Shown: positions 30,463 through 41,147 of the stretch, piece by piece
How the letters are laid out: every line of letters starts with the position of its first letter
Position numbering within the stretch: position 1 is the first letter of the stretch
Assembly: GCA_963817615.1 (NCBI GenBank)
Contig: CAWFPH010000003.1
Coordinates: 62,001-126,000, forward strand
DNA: 64,000 bases
From: FEN-1219 sp963817615
GTDB taxonomy: Bacteria; Pseudomonadota; Gammaproteobacteria; Steroidobacterales; Rariloculaceae
Reading direction: 5' to 3'
Translations under genes and position numbers: made by a program
The notes under the pieces: model-generated
What the model was told of the DNA's origin: nothing
The model's input: only the letters and a program-made list of their open reading frames with translations
Databases searched by the model: none

Positions 30463-32123
30463 CTAACGCGAATGTCGGCCGGCCTCGTCTCGGCCGCGCG
30501 AGGCCGCGTTGCCGCGCACGCCGCCTCGCGACTGCGGTGCGCGCTCGATGCGCTGCGGCTGCACGCGCTCGGAGGGCGTCGGGCGAGCCAGCGGCCCGCC
30601 GCGTCCCGGCGGTCCGACGTAAGTCGGCCGCGACGAGGCGGCGCTCGGTGGCGAGACCGAACGCTGGGTTTGCTGCGGCACCGCGGCTTGCGGGCGCGCG
30701 GCGACTTGCGGCGGCGGCGGCGCCTGACGCGCGGCACCGACGACGCCGCCGAGCGTGCGCGGTGCTCCGAGCGCACGCCTGCTCGACGGTGCCGGAACGC
30801 GGTACTGGGGCGTGCGCGGTACCGCCCCCGCGACGAAATCGTTGTGGCGGCCGTCGTCACGAGTGTCCGATTGCGGCGCGCGCTGCACCTCACGCGTCGA
30901 TCCTTGCGGGGTGCTCGGCCGCTGCTGGAACTTCGGCGGCGCACCGGCGCTGCCCGCATCGCGACCGCTCGTCTGCGGCGCGCGCTGCGCATCGTTCGTC
31001 GCTCGCTGCGGTGCGCTCGGCCGCTGCCGATACTTTGGCGGCACGCCGGTCGAGCCGGTGTCGCGTTGCGGCACGACGTTGCCACCGCGTACGCCCGGCA
31101 CGCCGCCGTTGGCTCGGCTGTCCTCGTGCGGCCCGGCGAACCGGCCGCCGTTGGCCACCGTGCCGCGCTCGCGGCGGCCGCCCGCGTACGGGTTGCCGAC
31201 GCGGCGCTCGTCGCTGACCGCGAACGGACGCCCGTGGTCGCGAGGCCGCGGCTGCCACACCTCGCCGCCGCGGTGCACGTTCACGACGTTCACGTGGATG
31301 TCGTTCCGCACGTAGAACGGCTCGTAGTAGTGACGGCCGTAGTACGGATGGCCGGCGAAGCCGCAGTGCTCGATGATCAAGTGATGGGTGTGCCAGCCGA
31401 TCACGAACGCCGTCGTCACGCCCCAGAAGAAACCCGTGTCGAACGCGTAGTTGACCGGATAGGGGTAGTAGTAGAGCGGATAGCCGATCGGGTAGTAATG
31501 GAAGACCGGCGCCGGCTGATAGACGACCACTTCGCTCGGCTCGTAGTAAGGCACGTAGACGACCTCGGGGTTCGCCGGTGCGATCGCGATTGCGCCTTCG
31601 TCGTCCTTCTTCACGGTCTGCTTGCCGTCGGAGTCGCAAATTGCCGGCGGCGTAAGCGCTGTCGCGGAACTGCTGCACCGCGTCGAGCACGTCGCCGCGC
31701 TGGTTCAGCACGGCTTCGCCGAGCTGCCAGGTCCAGTCGAGGTCGTCGTTCATCAAGTGCAGCACGTCGGGGTAGTTCAGCAGCGCGACGACCGAATCGT
31801 CCCAATCCGGGTTGGCCTTGAGGCTCTGATCCTTCTGGCGCTGATCGAGGAAACGCGCGGCCTCGACGACCTGCAGCGGATACGTGGAAGCGGGCAGCAC
31901 GATGCCGACCAGATCGTCCGGATACAGCGCGATCGGACCCACGAGCTTCTGCAGCTCGTCGGCGCCGAGCGGCGCCTGAGCGGTCGCGCGGAGGCGCGGC
32001 GTCTTGCTGAGCGTATGCGGGTGGAACGAGCCCGGCGCCGAACGCGACCAAGCCGAGCGCGAGCCCGAGCATAGCCGCGGGCCTTGCGGCGCGGCGGTCG
32101 TTGGCGAAAGTGTCGGTGCTCAT
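30463..32123 (-). CDS. DUF3300 family periplasmic protein (frameshifted)
   Basis: About 550 residues. A signal peptide (AMLGLALGLVAFGAGLVPPAYA) starts at ATG 32123. The DUF3300 domain follows (GPIALYPDDLVGIVLPASTYPLQ, then DDDLDWTWQLGEAVLNQ), then a Tyr/Pro-rich segment (VYVPYYEP, YPIGYPLYYYPYP). The last 200 residues are a low-complexity tail rich in Pro, Arg and Gln with repeated PPKxxQRPS units. Frames change near 31975 and 31640. The family is secreted and its function is unknown. The stop faces the PEP carboxylase stop 13 bases away, so the two are convergent. Confidence 0.75.
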
Positions 32124-32274
32124 AGCGCAGCCCTCCGAGGAAGTCCGGACGGACGGTCCGCCGGATCGTATGGAGCTACCATAGCCCCGTTGAGCTGAAT
32201 GGGGCCTTAATAAATGGAGCGCGATGGAGGGCCGGCCGGCCCGTGCTGCAGGGCGCGTCTCTCGGGGACCGCGC

Positions 32275-33417
32275 TCACCAGCCTTCGCGCAGGCCGCCGT
32301 CGAACCAGTCCCAGAGCAAATAGAAAATGAACTCGTTCGGGCGTCCGGAACGCTCGGTCACGGGCATGCGGTAGCCGGCCGCCGCCATCAGGTGCTGCCG
32401 CTTGTTGAGCGAGACTTGGAACTGGGGCACAACGTCCCATTCAGTCGGTGCCCCGCCGTCGAGCTCGTGCGCTCCGATCACCTCGATCATCGGCGTCCAA
32501 GCGCGGCCGAACGGGCCGCCCGTGGTCCAGGTGCGTCCGAGTGCCGCACGCATCGACACCTCGTTCTCGACCATCGGTGCTTGCGGAAATTCCGCGATGC
32601 CCTGCAGCTCGAGGAACGCGTTACGCGGCAGCAGCTTGTCGTACAGCACGAAGGACTCGAACGTCGTGCTGCCGGTGCCGAACCCTCTCGAGTCGTCCCC
32701 AGTGGGCAAACCGACCTCGCCGCCGATCGCGAGAATGGACCCTCGCTCGACGCTGTGCCTGAGCGTGTGCTTCACGCCGATCGCGATATCGCCGACGCCG
32801 CTCTTCCAGCCCGAACTGCCGAGGTCGGCGCGCTCGACCGGCACGTTGATCTCGACTTGGCTCAACCGGCCGAAGCGCTTCTCCCAGTTGAACTCGTGCA
32901 TGATCGAGTCGGGGCCGTCGGTCACGATCGTCGTCGTGACCGTAGATTCGTCCTCGGGAAACGCCTTCTCGGTGAAAAGGGCGCGCGGCACGTTCAGCTC
33001 GCCGCGCGGCCAGCGCGGATCGCGGCAGAACGAGCGCATGTAACCGATGATCGCGTCGATCTCCGGGTCGGTCAGCGCGCGGCCGAACGCGGGCATCAAG
33101 TGGTCGAAACCCCGCGCCCGCCCGCCGCCGTGGATCGTTGCTGACCAATCGTTGTCGGCCTCGCGCGCAGCGAAATTGCAGTCCGAGAAGTTGGGGAGCC
33201 GATGCTCGAAGCCGACCTCCGCCGACGTTCGGCCGCGGCCGTCGCTGCCGTGGCACGCGGCGCAGTCGTCGGCGTACAGACGTGCGCCGTCGAGCGTTTG
33301 CGCATGCGCGGCGAACGGGACCGACGTCAGGCCGGCGGCAATCGCGAGCATCGGTAGCGCGCGCGCGAACCCGCGCGACCGGGACGGCGCGCCGCGCGCG
33401 GCGACTGCAATCTGCAT
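32275..33417 (-). CDS. Cytochrome c domain fused to an outer-membrane beta-barrel
   Basis: 380 residues from ATG 33417; an upstream in-frame ATG at 33480 would overlap the divergent gene. The signal peptide is MLAIAAGLTSVPFAAHAQ. Residues about 40-125 form a mono-haem class I cytochrome c (LYADDCAACHGSDGRGR with CAACH, a possible axial Met in LMPAFGRALTDPEIDAIIGYM). Residues 150-380 are strand-rich with Gly and aromatic residues (GVGDIAIGVKHTL, ILAIGGEVGLPTGDD, HLMAAAGYRMPV) and end DWFDGGLREGW, like MetA-pathway-type outer-membrane barrels. A haem domain joined to a porin-like barrel is unusual. The frame is intact. It is transcribed away from the pentahaem cytochrome. Confidence 0.75.
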   Translation of the reverse strand: MQIAVAARGAPSRSRGFARALPMLAIAAGLTSVPFAAHAQTLDGARLYADDCAACHGSDGRGRTSAEVGFEHRLPNFSDCNFAAREADNDWSATIHGGGRARGFDHLMPAFGRALTDPEIDAIIGYMRSFCRDPRWPRGELNVPRALFTEKAFPEDESTVTTTIVTDGPDSIMHEFNWEKRFGRLSQVEINVPVERADLGSSGWKSGVGDIAIGVKHTLRHSVERGSILAIGGEVGLPTGDDSRGFGTGSTTFESFVLYDKLLPRNAFLELQGIAEFPQAPMVENEVSMRAALGRTWTTGGPFGRAWTPMIEVIGAHELDGGAPTEWDVVPQFQVSLNKRQHLMAAAGYRMPVTERSGRPNEFIFYLLWDWFDGGLREGW

Positions 33418-33478
33418 TGTGAAAAACACGGGCGGCAGTATAGTGAGCGCCGCAGGTGGACAGAAGTCTTTGATTTTC

Positions 33479-35083
33479 ATGCATTTGCGAATCGTTTCAT
33501 TTGCGTCGCGCTCGCGCTCACGGGCGGCGCCAATGCCGCGAGGCGGCGGACGGCCGCTCCGCCGAGCGCGTTCGTCACGTCCGACAAATGCATCGCGTGC
33601 CACAGCGGCCTCAAGACCGCGGCAGGCGAGGACGTGTCGATCGGCTACGACTGGCGCTCGACGATCATGGCGAACGCTGCGCGCGATCCCTATTGGCATG
33701 CGGCCGTGCGGCGCGAGGTCACGGATCATCCGAACGCGCAGGCCGCGATCGAGGACAAATGCTCGACCTGTCACATGCCGATGGCGCGCTTCGACGCGGC
33801 GGCCGCGGGCGGTAAGGGGCAGGTGTTCGCAAATATTCCGGCCGACGCGCCCATGCATCGCTACGCGTTCGACGGCGTGTCGTGCACCGTGTGTCACCAG
33901 ATCGCGGCCGACAATCTCGGCCAGCATGCGAGCTTCGACGGCAGCTTCGAGATCAAACCGGCCGCGCAGGGGACTCGGCCCGTATACGGTCCGCACGAGG
34001 TCGAAGCCGGGCGGCTCTCGGTGATGCAGTCGTCGGCGCAGTACGTGCCGACTCAAAGTCAGCACGTGCAGCGCTCGGAGTTGTGCGCGACTTGCCACAC
34101 CCTGTACACGACTGCGCTCAACGCGGCGGGCGAGCAAGTCGGCGAGCTGCCGGAGCAAGTGCCCTGCCAAGAGTGGTACGCGAGCGCCTACCGCACCGAG
34201 CGAACGTGCCAGAGCTGCCATATGCCGCGCCTCGACGAGCAGCCGATCTCCTCGGTGCTTGGCCGGCCGCGTCCGGAGCTGTCGCAGCACACGTTTCGAG
34301 GCGGCAACGCCTTCATGCTCGGAATTTTCAACAGATACCGCGGCGAGCTCGGCGTGCAGGCGTTGCCCCAAGAGCTCGACGCGGCCATTGCGCAGACGGA
34401 GACCTATCTCGGCACCGCGGCGGCGACGATTGCGCTCGACGACGTGCGGCGCACGGGCTCGACGCTCGCGCTCGACGTGGCCATCGCGAGCACGACGGGG
34501 CACAAGCTGCCGACGGCTTATCCGGCCCGGCGGGCCTGGCTGCACCTCACGATCACCGACGATTCCGGCACCGTGCTGTTCGAATCGGGCCGCGTGCGTC
34601 CCGACGGGTCGATCGTCGGTAACGACAACGACGCCGATGCCGGGAAGTTCGAGCCGCATTACGCCGAGATCACGAGCCCGGAGCAGGTGCAGATCTACGA
34701 GTCGATCATGGTCGACGCGAACGGCCGGCCCACGACCAACTGCTCACGGCATTGCGCTATATCAAGGACAATCGCTTGCTGCCGCGCGGTTTCGACAAGC
34801 ATGCCGCGTCTGACGAGATCGCGGTGCACGGCGCGGCGCTCGAGGATCCGGATTTCGTCGGGGGCGGCGATCGGCTGCACTACCGAATCGATCTCGGCCC
34901 GCACGCGGCGGGCCCGCTGCACGTGGCCGTCAAGCTGCTGTACCAGTCGATCGGCTATCGCTGGGCGAACAACTTGCGCGCGTACGAGACCCCGGAGACG
35001 CGACGCTTCACCCGCTATTTCGAGGACAGCGCGGTCGGCTCGGCGAAGCGTCTCGCGAGCGCGCAACCGTCGTCCCACGCTGA
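33479..35083 (+). CDS. Pentahaem cytochrome c (frameshifted)
   Basis: About 535 residues. Five haem motifs are seen in order: CIACH, CSTCH, CTVCH, CATCH and CQSCH, all in the first 240 residues, which resemble the cytochrome c554-like multihaem fold (MANAARDPYWHAAV, MPMARFD, VSCTVCHQIAADN). The C-terminal half is haem-free and beta-rich (TGHKLPTAYPARRAWLHLTITDD). The signal peptide reads ICVALALTGGANA after a frame change near 33485. Others lie near 34740 and 35065; the last one gives a stop at 35081-35083. The protein is probably periplasmic or outer-membrane associated and divergent from the cytochrome-barrel fusion. Confidence 0.7.
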
Positions 35084-35171
35084 GACGCGCCGCGGTCCAC
35101 GCTCGGCGGTCTCCTTATCGACCGCGGCGCGTCGGCGCGCGCCGTATGAGCCCCGGCGCCATGCAAGTTCC

Positions 35172-38100
35172 TTAGAAGCTGCTGCTGCTCACCTTGTGGC
35201 AGCCCGACTGGGCGCAATTTTGACGATTCGCGGGCGGCGTGCCGCCGTGGCCGCTCTTGTATTGCTTGAGGTGACAGACGGCACAGGTCGATCCGTAGGT
35301 GGCATCTGGAAACGTCGAAATATTCGCATTCGAAATCGTATCGTTGTGGCACTGCGTGCACGAAGTGATTCGCTTGGTGCTGTGGTCGCCAGGATAACCA
35401 CTGCCGGTATGCTTGTAGGTGACCGCCGTCCAGGCAGTGGTACTGGTATGACACGAAGCGCACGCCGCTACGGACGTGACGAAGTGGGTCGACGATTTGG
35501 CCGTAGCGACATGCGCGGCATTGCTACCGTCGTGGTTGCCGTCGTGACAGGTCTCGACATGCTTCGAACGTGACCACCGAATGGTCCATCGACGCATTGG
35601 CGAATGTCCCGCCCGCATTCTTGTGGCAGCTGTAGCAATTCGACTTCGGCCGATCCGTTGACGATCGGAATGTGGGGAAGCGGATTCGGGTCGTCCGTCA
35701 CGTCGGTCACGCTCGGATTGCCTGACATGTGGCAACCGGAAGCCGCGCAGCCGGTCGTCACTCCGGTGTGATTGAAGGCCGTGGCATTGGCGAACGTGGT
35801 GGTGTTATGGCACGCGCCGCAATCCGAATTCGTCGCGATATGCGTGAACGTTCCGAACTTGGTTTTGCCCACGGCGATACTGTCGTTGTGACACTGCATG
35901 CACTGATGCCCGGTCATTTCGGGGCCGGTGTGATTGAACGTGCCGCCGGCAAACGACAACGCCGTCGGCGGATACCCTGCATGGCAGTTGAGGCAATCAC
36001 GCGTCGTCGGCAGGTGGTTGCCGTTTTCCCGGTGGCAGTCACCCCGTCATGGCACGTCGTGCAGGCCAGCCCGTGGTTTGCGCCGCCGGTATTCAATGTC
36101 GTGTGGTCGAAGCCAGCGTACGAAACTTCCGCCGGCCTGGTGGCACTGCTGGCACAGTATCCGACGTCGCGGGATGCGTCGGGCCTTTGCCGATGGCGCC
36201 CGCTGTGTTGCCTGCGACATGGCAACTCACGCACGGTTGGGCCTTGACGGCCGGATCCTGGTGGTTGACCGGATTGGTTTCCTGGAAATTGCCGGTCGTC
36301 GAGTGGCACGCATTGCATTCCCAGCCGTTGGCATCGACCGTGGCATGCACCGAATCGACTCGGATGGCCTTTGCAAGGTAGATCGCATTGTCGTACTGAG
36401 CCGTTGTGGCAACTGCGGCAACCGGTCGTGTACGCCGGATGCACCGTATTCACGAACGGATCCGCTGCGGTGAAGCCGCTTGTGACGTACCATTGACGCC
36501 GGGGCCGTTGGTCGTATCCGCGTGGCACGTGCTGCAGTCCGCCGAGGTGGGGATGTGCGCTGGGGGTCTTTGAGATCACGACCACGCCGTCATGCGCTTT
36601 GCCGTCGTGGCAGCTGGCGCAGTTGTTCGTGATGCCCGCGGCGGCATGATCGAACGTCGGCAACGCGAAACTGCTGAATCCGGTGCCATGACAGACCAGA
36701 CAATCCTGTCCGGCCGTCGGCAGCGGCACGTGCGTCAAGGAACGGCCGGTCGCCGCCGATCCGTCGTGACAGGAGACGCAGGTCGGCGTCGACGTGTTGC
36801 CGATGATCGACAGACTCGAATGATCGTATCCCGCACCGAACCAGTCGTCTGCGTTGCGGGTCATGGCAAGCCCCGCAATCCTGGGTCGTTGCCAGGTGGC
36901 CGACGGATTGACCCGTTGCGACCGTACCGTCATGGCACGCCGAACAACTCGCGTACTGTGCGGGCAGCGTGATGTTGCCCAGCGATCCGAAGCCGCTGTG
37001 GTCCATCGTCGCATGGGCAAAGCTTCCGCCGGCCGCGTGGCAGTCGCCGCAACTCTGGCCGGCCGCAGCGGCATGGATGTCGACGAGAACCTGCGGCGTG
37101 GTCGGCGTGCCCTGAATGGGTAGCGTGACGGTCGCTCCCGTGGAATCCACGAAACTCCACGTATGCGCGCCGTCATGACAGTCCGTGCACTGCTTGCTCG
37201 TGACGTCGGACGATGTGTGGTCGACAAACCCGCCGACGAACGTCGACGTGTTGTGGCAGTTGCTGCAGTCTGCGGTCGGACCGATGGGTATGTGACCCGG
37301 GATCATGCCGGTGGCACTCAACCCGTCGTGACAGGACTTGCACGCGATGGGGTGCCGCGCCAGTACCCCGTGATCGAACACACCGCCCATGTCGAACGTG
37401 GTGGTGTTGTGGCAACGTCGCACGCCTGAGTGATGTTGCCCGTGTCGGGGTGCGGATGCGGCGCTGAGTTTTTGCCGGTGAATCGCCACGCCATTCGCCA
37501 GCACGCTCGCCCGTCGTGGCAGCCGCCCTGACCGCAGGTACCCGGCACGACGACCTTTGGATCGGCGTGATTCGGAAAAGGTGTCGTGAATGTCGCGGTG
37601 GTGTGGCAGGCGTTGCATTCGACGGAAATACTCGGATGCCCGGACGGACTGGGATCGCTGGCGGTACCGATCGCGACGGTGCCGTTGTGACAGGCAGAGC
37701 AGCCGGCCGTGATACCGGTGTGATCGAACGTTCCGTCCGTATTGAGCTTCACGAAACTGGTGGTCGTATGGCAGTCGCTGCATTCCTGCGTGGTGACGAG
37801 GTGAGTTGCCGATTTACCCGTCGCAACGATGCCGTCGTGGCAAGTGCTGCAAGTGCCGAACACTTCGGCGTGATCGACGAAGCTCGTGACGTTGAAAGCC
37901 AAAGGATAGTGACAGGCCTGACACGCATCGCTCGTCGCCATGTGCGTGCTCGGCTTGCCCTGAATGCCGCGCCCGTATTGGCGGTGTGACACGGAACGCA
38001 ATTGTCCGAGAGACCCCCGTGATAGTTGTACGGCAGCTGCACCGGGGTTGGTCGTCGGATCCGGATTGAGAGTAGCGTCGTCGAGCGCCACCACCAGCGC

Positions 38101-38592
38101 CACCGCACGCTGGCTCGAAACCCCGTTTGCGGTGACGACCAGTTGCACGGTGTAAGGACCCGCCTTGTCAGGCATGAAGGTCGGCGTTGCGGTATCTGCA
38201 CCCGTCAATGCTGCGTTGCTGCCGTTCGGTCTGGAAACAAACGACCACGCGTAGCTCAGCGGGTCCCCGCCGGTCGTGGTCGATCCGCTGCCGTCGAGAT
38301 AGGCGGTGTAGGGATCGGTGCCACCGTTGCAGGCCAACGGCGGCGGGGACCTCGTGTAGGCCTCTCCATCCAAGAGCGTCTCGCACACGCCCCCCGCATC
38401 TGCCGTCAAAATGCTCGCGGCCGCGCTTTGCGTGGGTGGCGGAGTCGTGCCGGGTGTTACCGCTGTGCTCGATGAAGGACCGCCGCCGCACGCCGCCGTC
38501 AGCACGGCCAGGAACGCCAGCCACGTGAACGTGGCTAGCGTTCGAAAGATTTCCGGGCTTGCCTCACCCCGATTCGGCTTCGATCCAATCAA
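35172..38592 (-). CDS. Giant multihaem c-type cytochrome, lipoprotein with about 33 haem motifs (frameshifted)
   Basis: About 1140 residues. After a hydrophobic signal with a likely lipidated Cys (WLAFLAVLTAACGGG) and a PKD-like beta domain, the rest is a string of c-type haem sites. I count about 30 CxxCH and three CX4CH (CGQGGCH, CAASGCH, CAQSGCH). Units alternate CxxCHDGxxATGKxxxHxxTTxxC with CxxCHxxTTFxxxxFDHTG. Several motifs are split by one-base indels, for example CDVCH near 37414. At least seven breaks occur. The start is uncertain: TTG 38592 is the most downstream plausible one and GTG 38673 lies inside a hairpin run. It resembles surface cytochromes of metal-reducing bacteria. Confidence 0.75.
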
Positions 38593-38673
38593 TCTTCTAG
38601 CCCAGTTGTTGCCGTTCCGGCACGTTCGACATTGTCGATGTCCGAGTGCTTTGCAAGCTCCCGTGGATTCCAC
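38593..38673 (-). ncRNA. Candidate structured RNA leader of the giant cytochrome gene
   Basis: Four short perfect stem-loops with three-base loops follow one another: 38663-38673 (GTGG/CCAC), 38648-38658 (GCTT/AAGC), 38626-38638 (TCGAC/GTCGA) and 38610-38622 (TGCCG/CGGCA). On the minus strand the segment contains GGCAAGC followed by GGGA and GCAAAGC. This loosely recalls the cyclic-di-GMP-I riboswitch core GGCAAACC / GGGACGCAAAGCC. The match is imperfect and the GAAA tetraloop is missing, so the identity is only a hypothesis. Confidence 0.3.
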
Positions 38674-39061
38674 CGCTTGCCTCGACGGCCAGCCGGTGTT
38701 GCCAACGTGAACCCGCGCCGGCGACCCTTATACTTCCCTGTTACACAAACTTTCCGGCGTGAAACTCATCACGCCTTGCGTACAAATTGTCGAACCGAGG
38801 CGTTGCCGATCATCTGCCCTCGAGCCACCGTCATAGCTACCTGCCCGGTGGTCAAGTATTCGGCCATATGTGTGTCATGGTTGCACAGATACGTCGTATT
38901 GGCACGGTGTCTGCGTACGCAGACATGGAACCGAGTGCATGCGGCGATTACGCGGACACTTATGTCGCATGATGCGTCGACGAGCCGCCGCGCGCTTGCG
39001 TCGGCTCTTGCCGCGCGGCGCTCACGGATGCGACTCGCGAAGTGCCTTCGCAGGTGAAGCG
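38674..39061. other. Intergenic region, no gene seen
   Basis: About 390 bases, visibly less GC-rich between 38740 and 38960. No open frame has coding character. It should contain the promoter of the giant cytochrome; on the minus strand TATAAG at 38732-38727 is a possible -10 but I see no good -35. The oxidoreductase gene on its other side is also minus-strand and ends here. Confidence 0.5.
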
Positions 39062-40379
39062 CTACCGCGTGCCGTACTTGGTCTCGACCTCGACGCCGAT
39101 TTCGGTGAGGAACGCGGTCGGCAGGATGCCGCCCGCGCAAATGATCACCGCATCGTTTTCTGACCGCGAACGATGGCTTTTCCCCGGTGGTTCAGCGCGA
39201 TATAATCGGCGCCAATATGTGTAACTATCGGATTCGAGAAGAACCTGCTGATGTCCCTCCGCTGCCGCCGCCTCGACCTGTTCGCGGTTCTTTCGCTTTG
39301 CGCGCGCAAATGCGTCCGACCGGTACGAGCGTGAACGGTGCCGGGTTCCTCGGCGATGGTCCGGCGCCCTCGAGCGCGCTGTCGCCGCCGCCCACGACGA
39401 GCACCGCCGTCCGCGGTACTGCTCGGGATCGATGAGCCGGTAAGCGACCTTCGGTAGGTCCTCGCCCGGCACGCCGAGCTTGCGCGGCGTGCCGCGACGG
39501 CCGATCGCGAGCAGACCGCGCGGCGCCGTAGTTCGCCTTCGACGTCTCGAACGCGAACCCGTCGCCGGCGCCGTGACGGTCTCGACCCGCTCGCTGTAGC
39601 TGATCTCGAGCGCCGGTCTTCGCTCGACGCTCGCGCCAGAACTCGAGCAGCTCCTCCTTGGTGGTTTCCTTGAACTTCACCTTGCCGACGATCGGCAGCG
39701 TCGCGGGCGCGGTCATGACGAGCTTGCCGCGCGGGATAGCTGGCGACCGTTCCGCCGAGCGTTTCCTGCTCGATCGTCACGAAGCGCAGACCGCGCTCCA
39801 TCGCGGCCAGCGAGGCGCGAACCCGGCGGGGCCGGCACCGACGATCACGACATCGAGCACCCGCTCGCCTTGCCGATCTACTTCGCGATCGCGTCGATGG
39901 CCTGCCGGCCCTGCTCGATCGCGTTGCGGATCAGTCCCATGCCGCCGAGTTCGCCGGCAATGAAGATGCCCGGCACGTTGGTCTCGAAATCCGGACTCCA
40001 CAACCGGAATATCCACGCCGCGTCGCTCGGTGCCGAACACCAGCGTGATCGCGCCGACCGGACAAGCGGCTGCAGGCGCCGTGACCGATGCAATCGGTCG
40101 GGCTCACCAGCTCTGCCTTGCCGGTGCATCAGGCCCAGCACCTGATGCCGGGCATTTCCGGGCAGGCGTTGACGCAGGAGCCGCAGCCGATGCATTTCGG
40201 GTCGATGACCGGATGCAGCGAGGCCGGCTCGGTCAGCCCGGCCTGCACTGTCCTCGAGCACAGCGACGTTGAAAAAGTGGATGGTCGCGCTGTCTCCTGC
40301 GCGCATAGAACAGCCAGATCAACACGAGGGGGCTCGCCCAGAGGAAGAGGTGGAATGTCTGCCAGTCGATTGCGAACAA
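39062..40379 (-). CDS. Membrane-anchored ferredoxin-flavoprotein NAD(P)H oxidoreductase (heavily frameshifted)
   Basis: About 440 residues assembled across at least six frame changes. One N-terminal transmembrane helix (FHLFLWASPLVLIWLFYARRR) leads to a ferredoxin domain with PKCIGCGSCVNACP and a second reconstructed Cys cluster (DCIGHGACQRACP). Then comes a thioredoxin-reductase-like FAD/NAD(P) domain: VVIVGAGPAG for FAD, LVVGGGDSALE for NAD(P), and NDAVIICAGG near the C terminus. A segment FETNVPGIFIAGELGGMGLIRNAIEQG lies between the ferredoxin and flavin parts. It would move electrons between NAD(P)H and quinone or cytochromes at the inner membrane. The start is TTG 40379 or GTG 40386. Confidence 0.65.
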
Positions 40380-40518
40380 TTCTCACTCCAGTCCGTTATC
40401 GCCGGGCGGTGCGCGCAGCATGGCGGACGACGCGGCCTTCGGTCGAGTGTCTCGCAATGGCGACGACTTGCGGTATGCCGCATTTGTGAAAAAAATGCAC
40501 AGAAGCGGCAGTGGCCGG

Positions 40519-40537
40519 CGGTCACCTCTTGTGACCG
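40519..40537. promoter_or_regulatory. Inverted repeat, candidate operator between divergent genes
   Basis: CGGTCAC-CTCTT-GTGACCG has perfect 7-base arms separated by five bases. It lies in the 240-base gap between the oxidoreductase (minus) and the TPR gene (plus), where one regulator could control both. A second hairpin follows at 40581-40597. No regulator gene is nearby. Confidence 0.4.
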
Positions 40538-40580
40538 AGTTCATGTCGATCGTCGCATGTTCCATGTGATCTTTTGCGAG

Positions 40581-40597
40581 AGCGGCGTCACGCCGCT
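40581..40597 (+). promoter_or_regulatory. Short GC hairpin in the leader of the TPR gene
   Basis: AGCGGCG-TCA-CGCCGCT is a perfect 7-base stem with a three-base loop, 30 bases before the ATG at 40628. It has no U-tract, so it is not a classical terminator. It may affect translation or mRNA stability of the downstream operon. Confidence 0.35.
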
Positions 40598-40627
40598 GAT
40601 ACCGCCTTTCGAGCAGAGGGGACCCGC

Positions 40628-41131
40628 ATGTGGTTGGTGATCATCGGAGCGCTCGTCGCAGCATTCGCGGCCGGTTCCGTGTGGCTGGCGCGCGCGCGCA
40701 AGCTCGAGTGGAGGAGCTGGCTCGGGGCCGCGGCGCTCGTCGCATGGGTTGTCGGCGTGCTGGCCTGGGTGCACATCGACCGCGAGTCGACTGCACGGCG
40801 CACCGCGGCTGCGCTTGCGTGGCCGGAAGCCAAACCCGCGGCGGCGGCGCAAATGCAGCCGCAGCCGCAAGGATCGACGTCCGCGCGCACGGACGCCAAG
40901 CAGGTCGCATCCGTCGAGTCATTGGTCAGCGGGCTCGAGCGGCGGCTGGAGCAGATGCCAAACGATCCGAACGGGTGGGCGCTGCTCGCGCAGTCCTACG
41001 CGTTCATGGGCGACGCCGAAGGCGCCGAGAAGGCGATTGCGAAGGCCGTCGCGCTCGGCGTCGACGAGCGAACGCTGCGGGAACGAATCGATGCCGCCAC
41101 GCGCGGCCCGCATGCCGGCTCGGGCGGCTGA
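40628..41131 (+). CDS. Membrane TPR protein related to CcmI/CycH
   Basis: 167 residues. Two N-terminal transmembrane helices (LVIIGALVAAFAAGSVWLA and LGAAALVAWVVGVLAWV) lead, after an Ala/Gln/Pro linker, to a TPR region (LEQMPNDPNGWALLAQSYAFMGDAEGAEKAIAKAV). This layout resembles CcmI, which hands apocytochrome to the haem ligation system. As the first gene of an operon of multihaem cytochromes, a role in their maturation is a reasonable inference. It is shorter than CcmI, so I give no symbol. A GAGGGG site precedes the start. The frame is intact. Confidence 0.7.
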   Translation: MWLVIIGALVAAFAAGSVWLARARKLEWRSWLGAAALVAWVVGVLAWVHIDRESTARRTAAALAWPEAKPAAAAQMQPQPQGSTSARTDAKQVASVESLVSGLERRLEQMPNDPNGWALLAQSYAFMGDAEGAEKAIAKAVALGVDERTLRERIDAATRGPHAGSGG

Positions 41132-41147
41132 CGTCGCGGTACGCGAA

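Noticed and set aside
30472..31821. 449-codon plus-strand frame opposite DUF3300
   Set aside because: Arg/Ala-rich low-complexity translation; the minus strand has a signal peptide and family motifs.
33418..33480. Extended start of the cytochrome-barrel gene at ATG 33480
   Set aside because: It would overlap the divergent cytochrome start and leave no promoter; the signal peptide fits ATG 33417 better.
38900..38914. Sigma54-like TGGCAC-N5-CTGC on the plus strand
   Set aside because: Good spacing, but it points away from both neighbours and no plus-strand gene follows for 1.7 kb.
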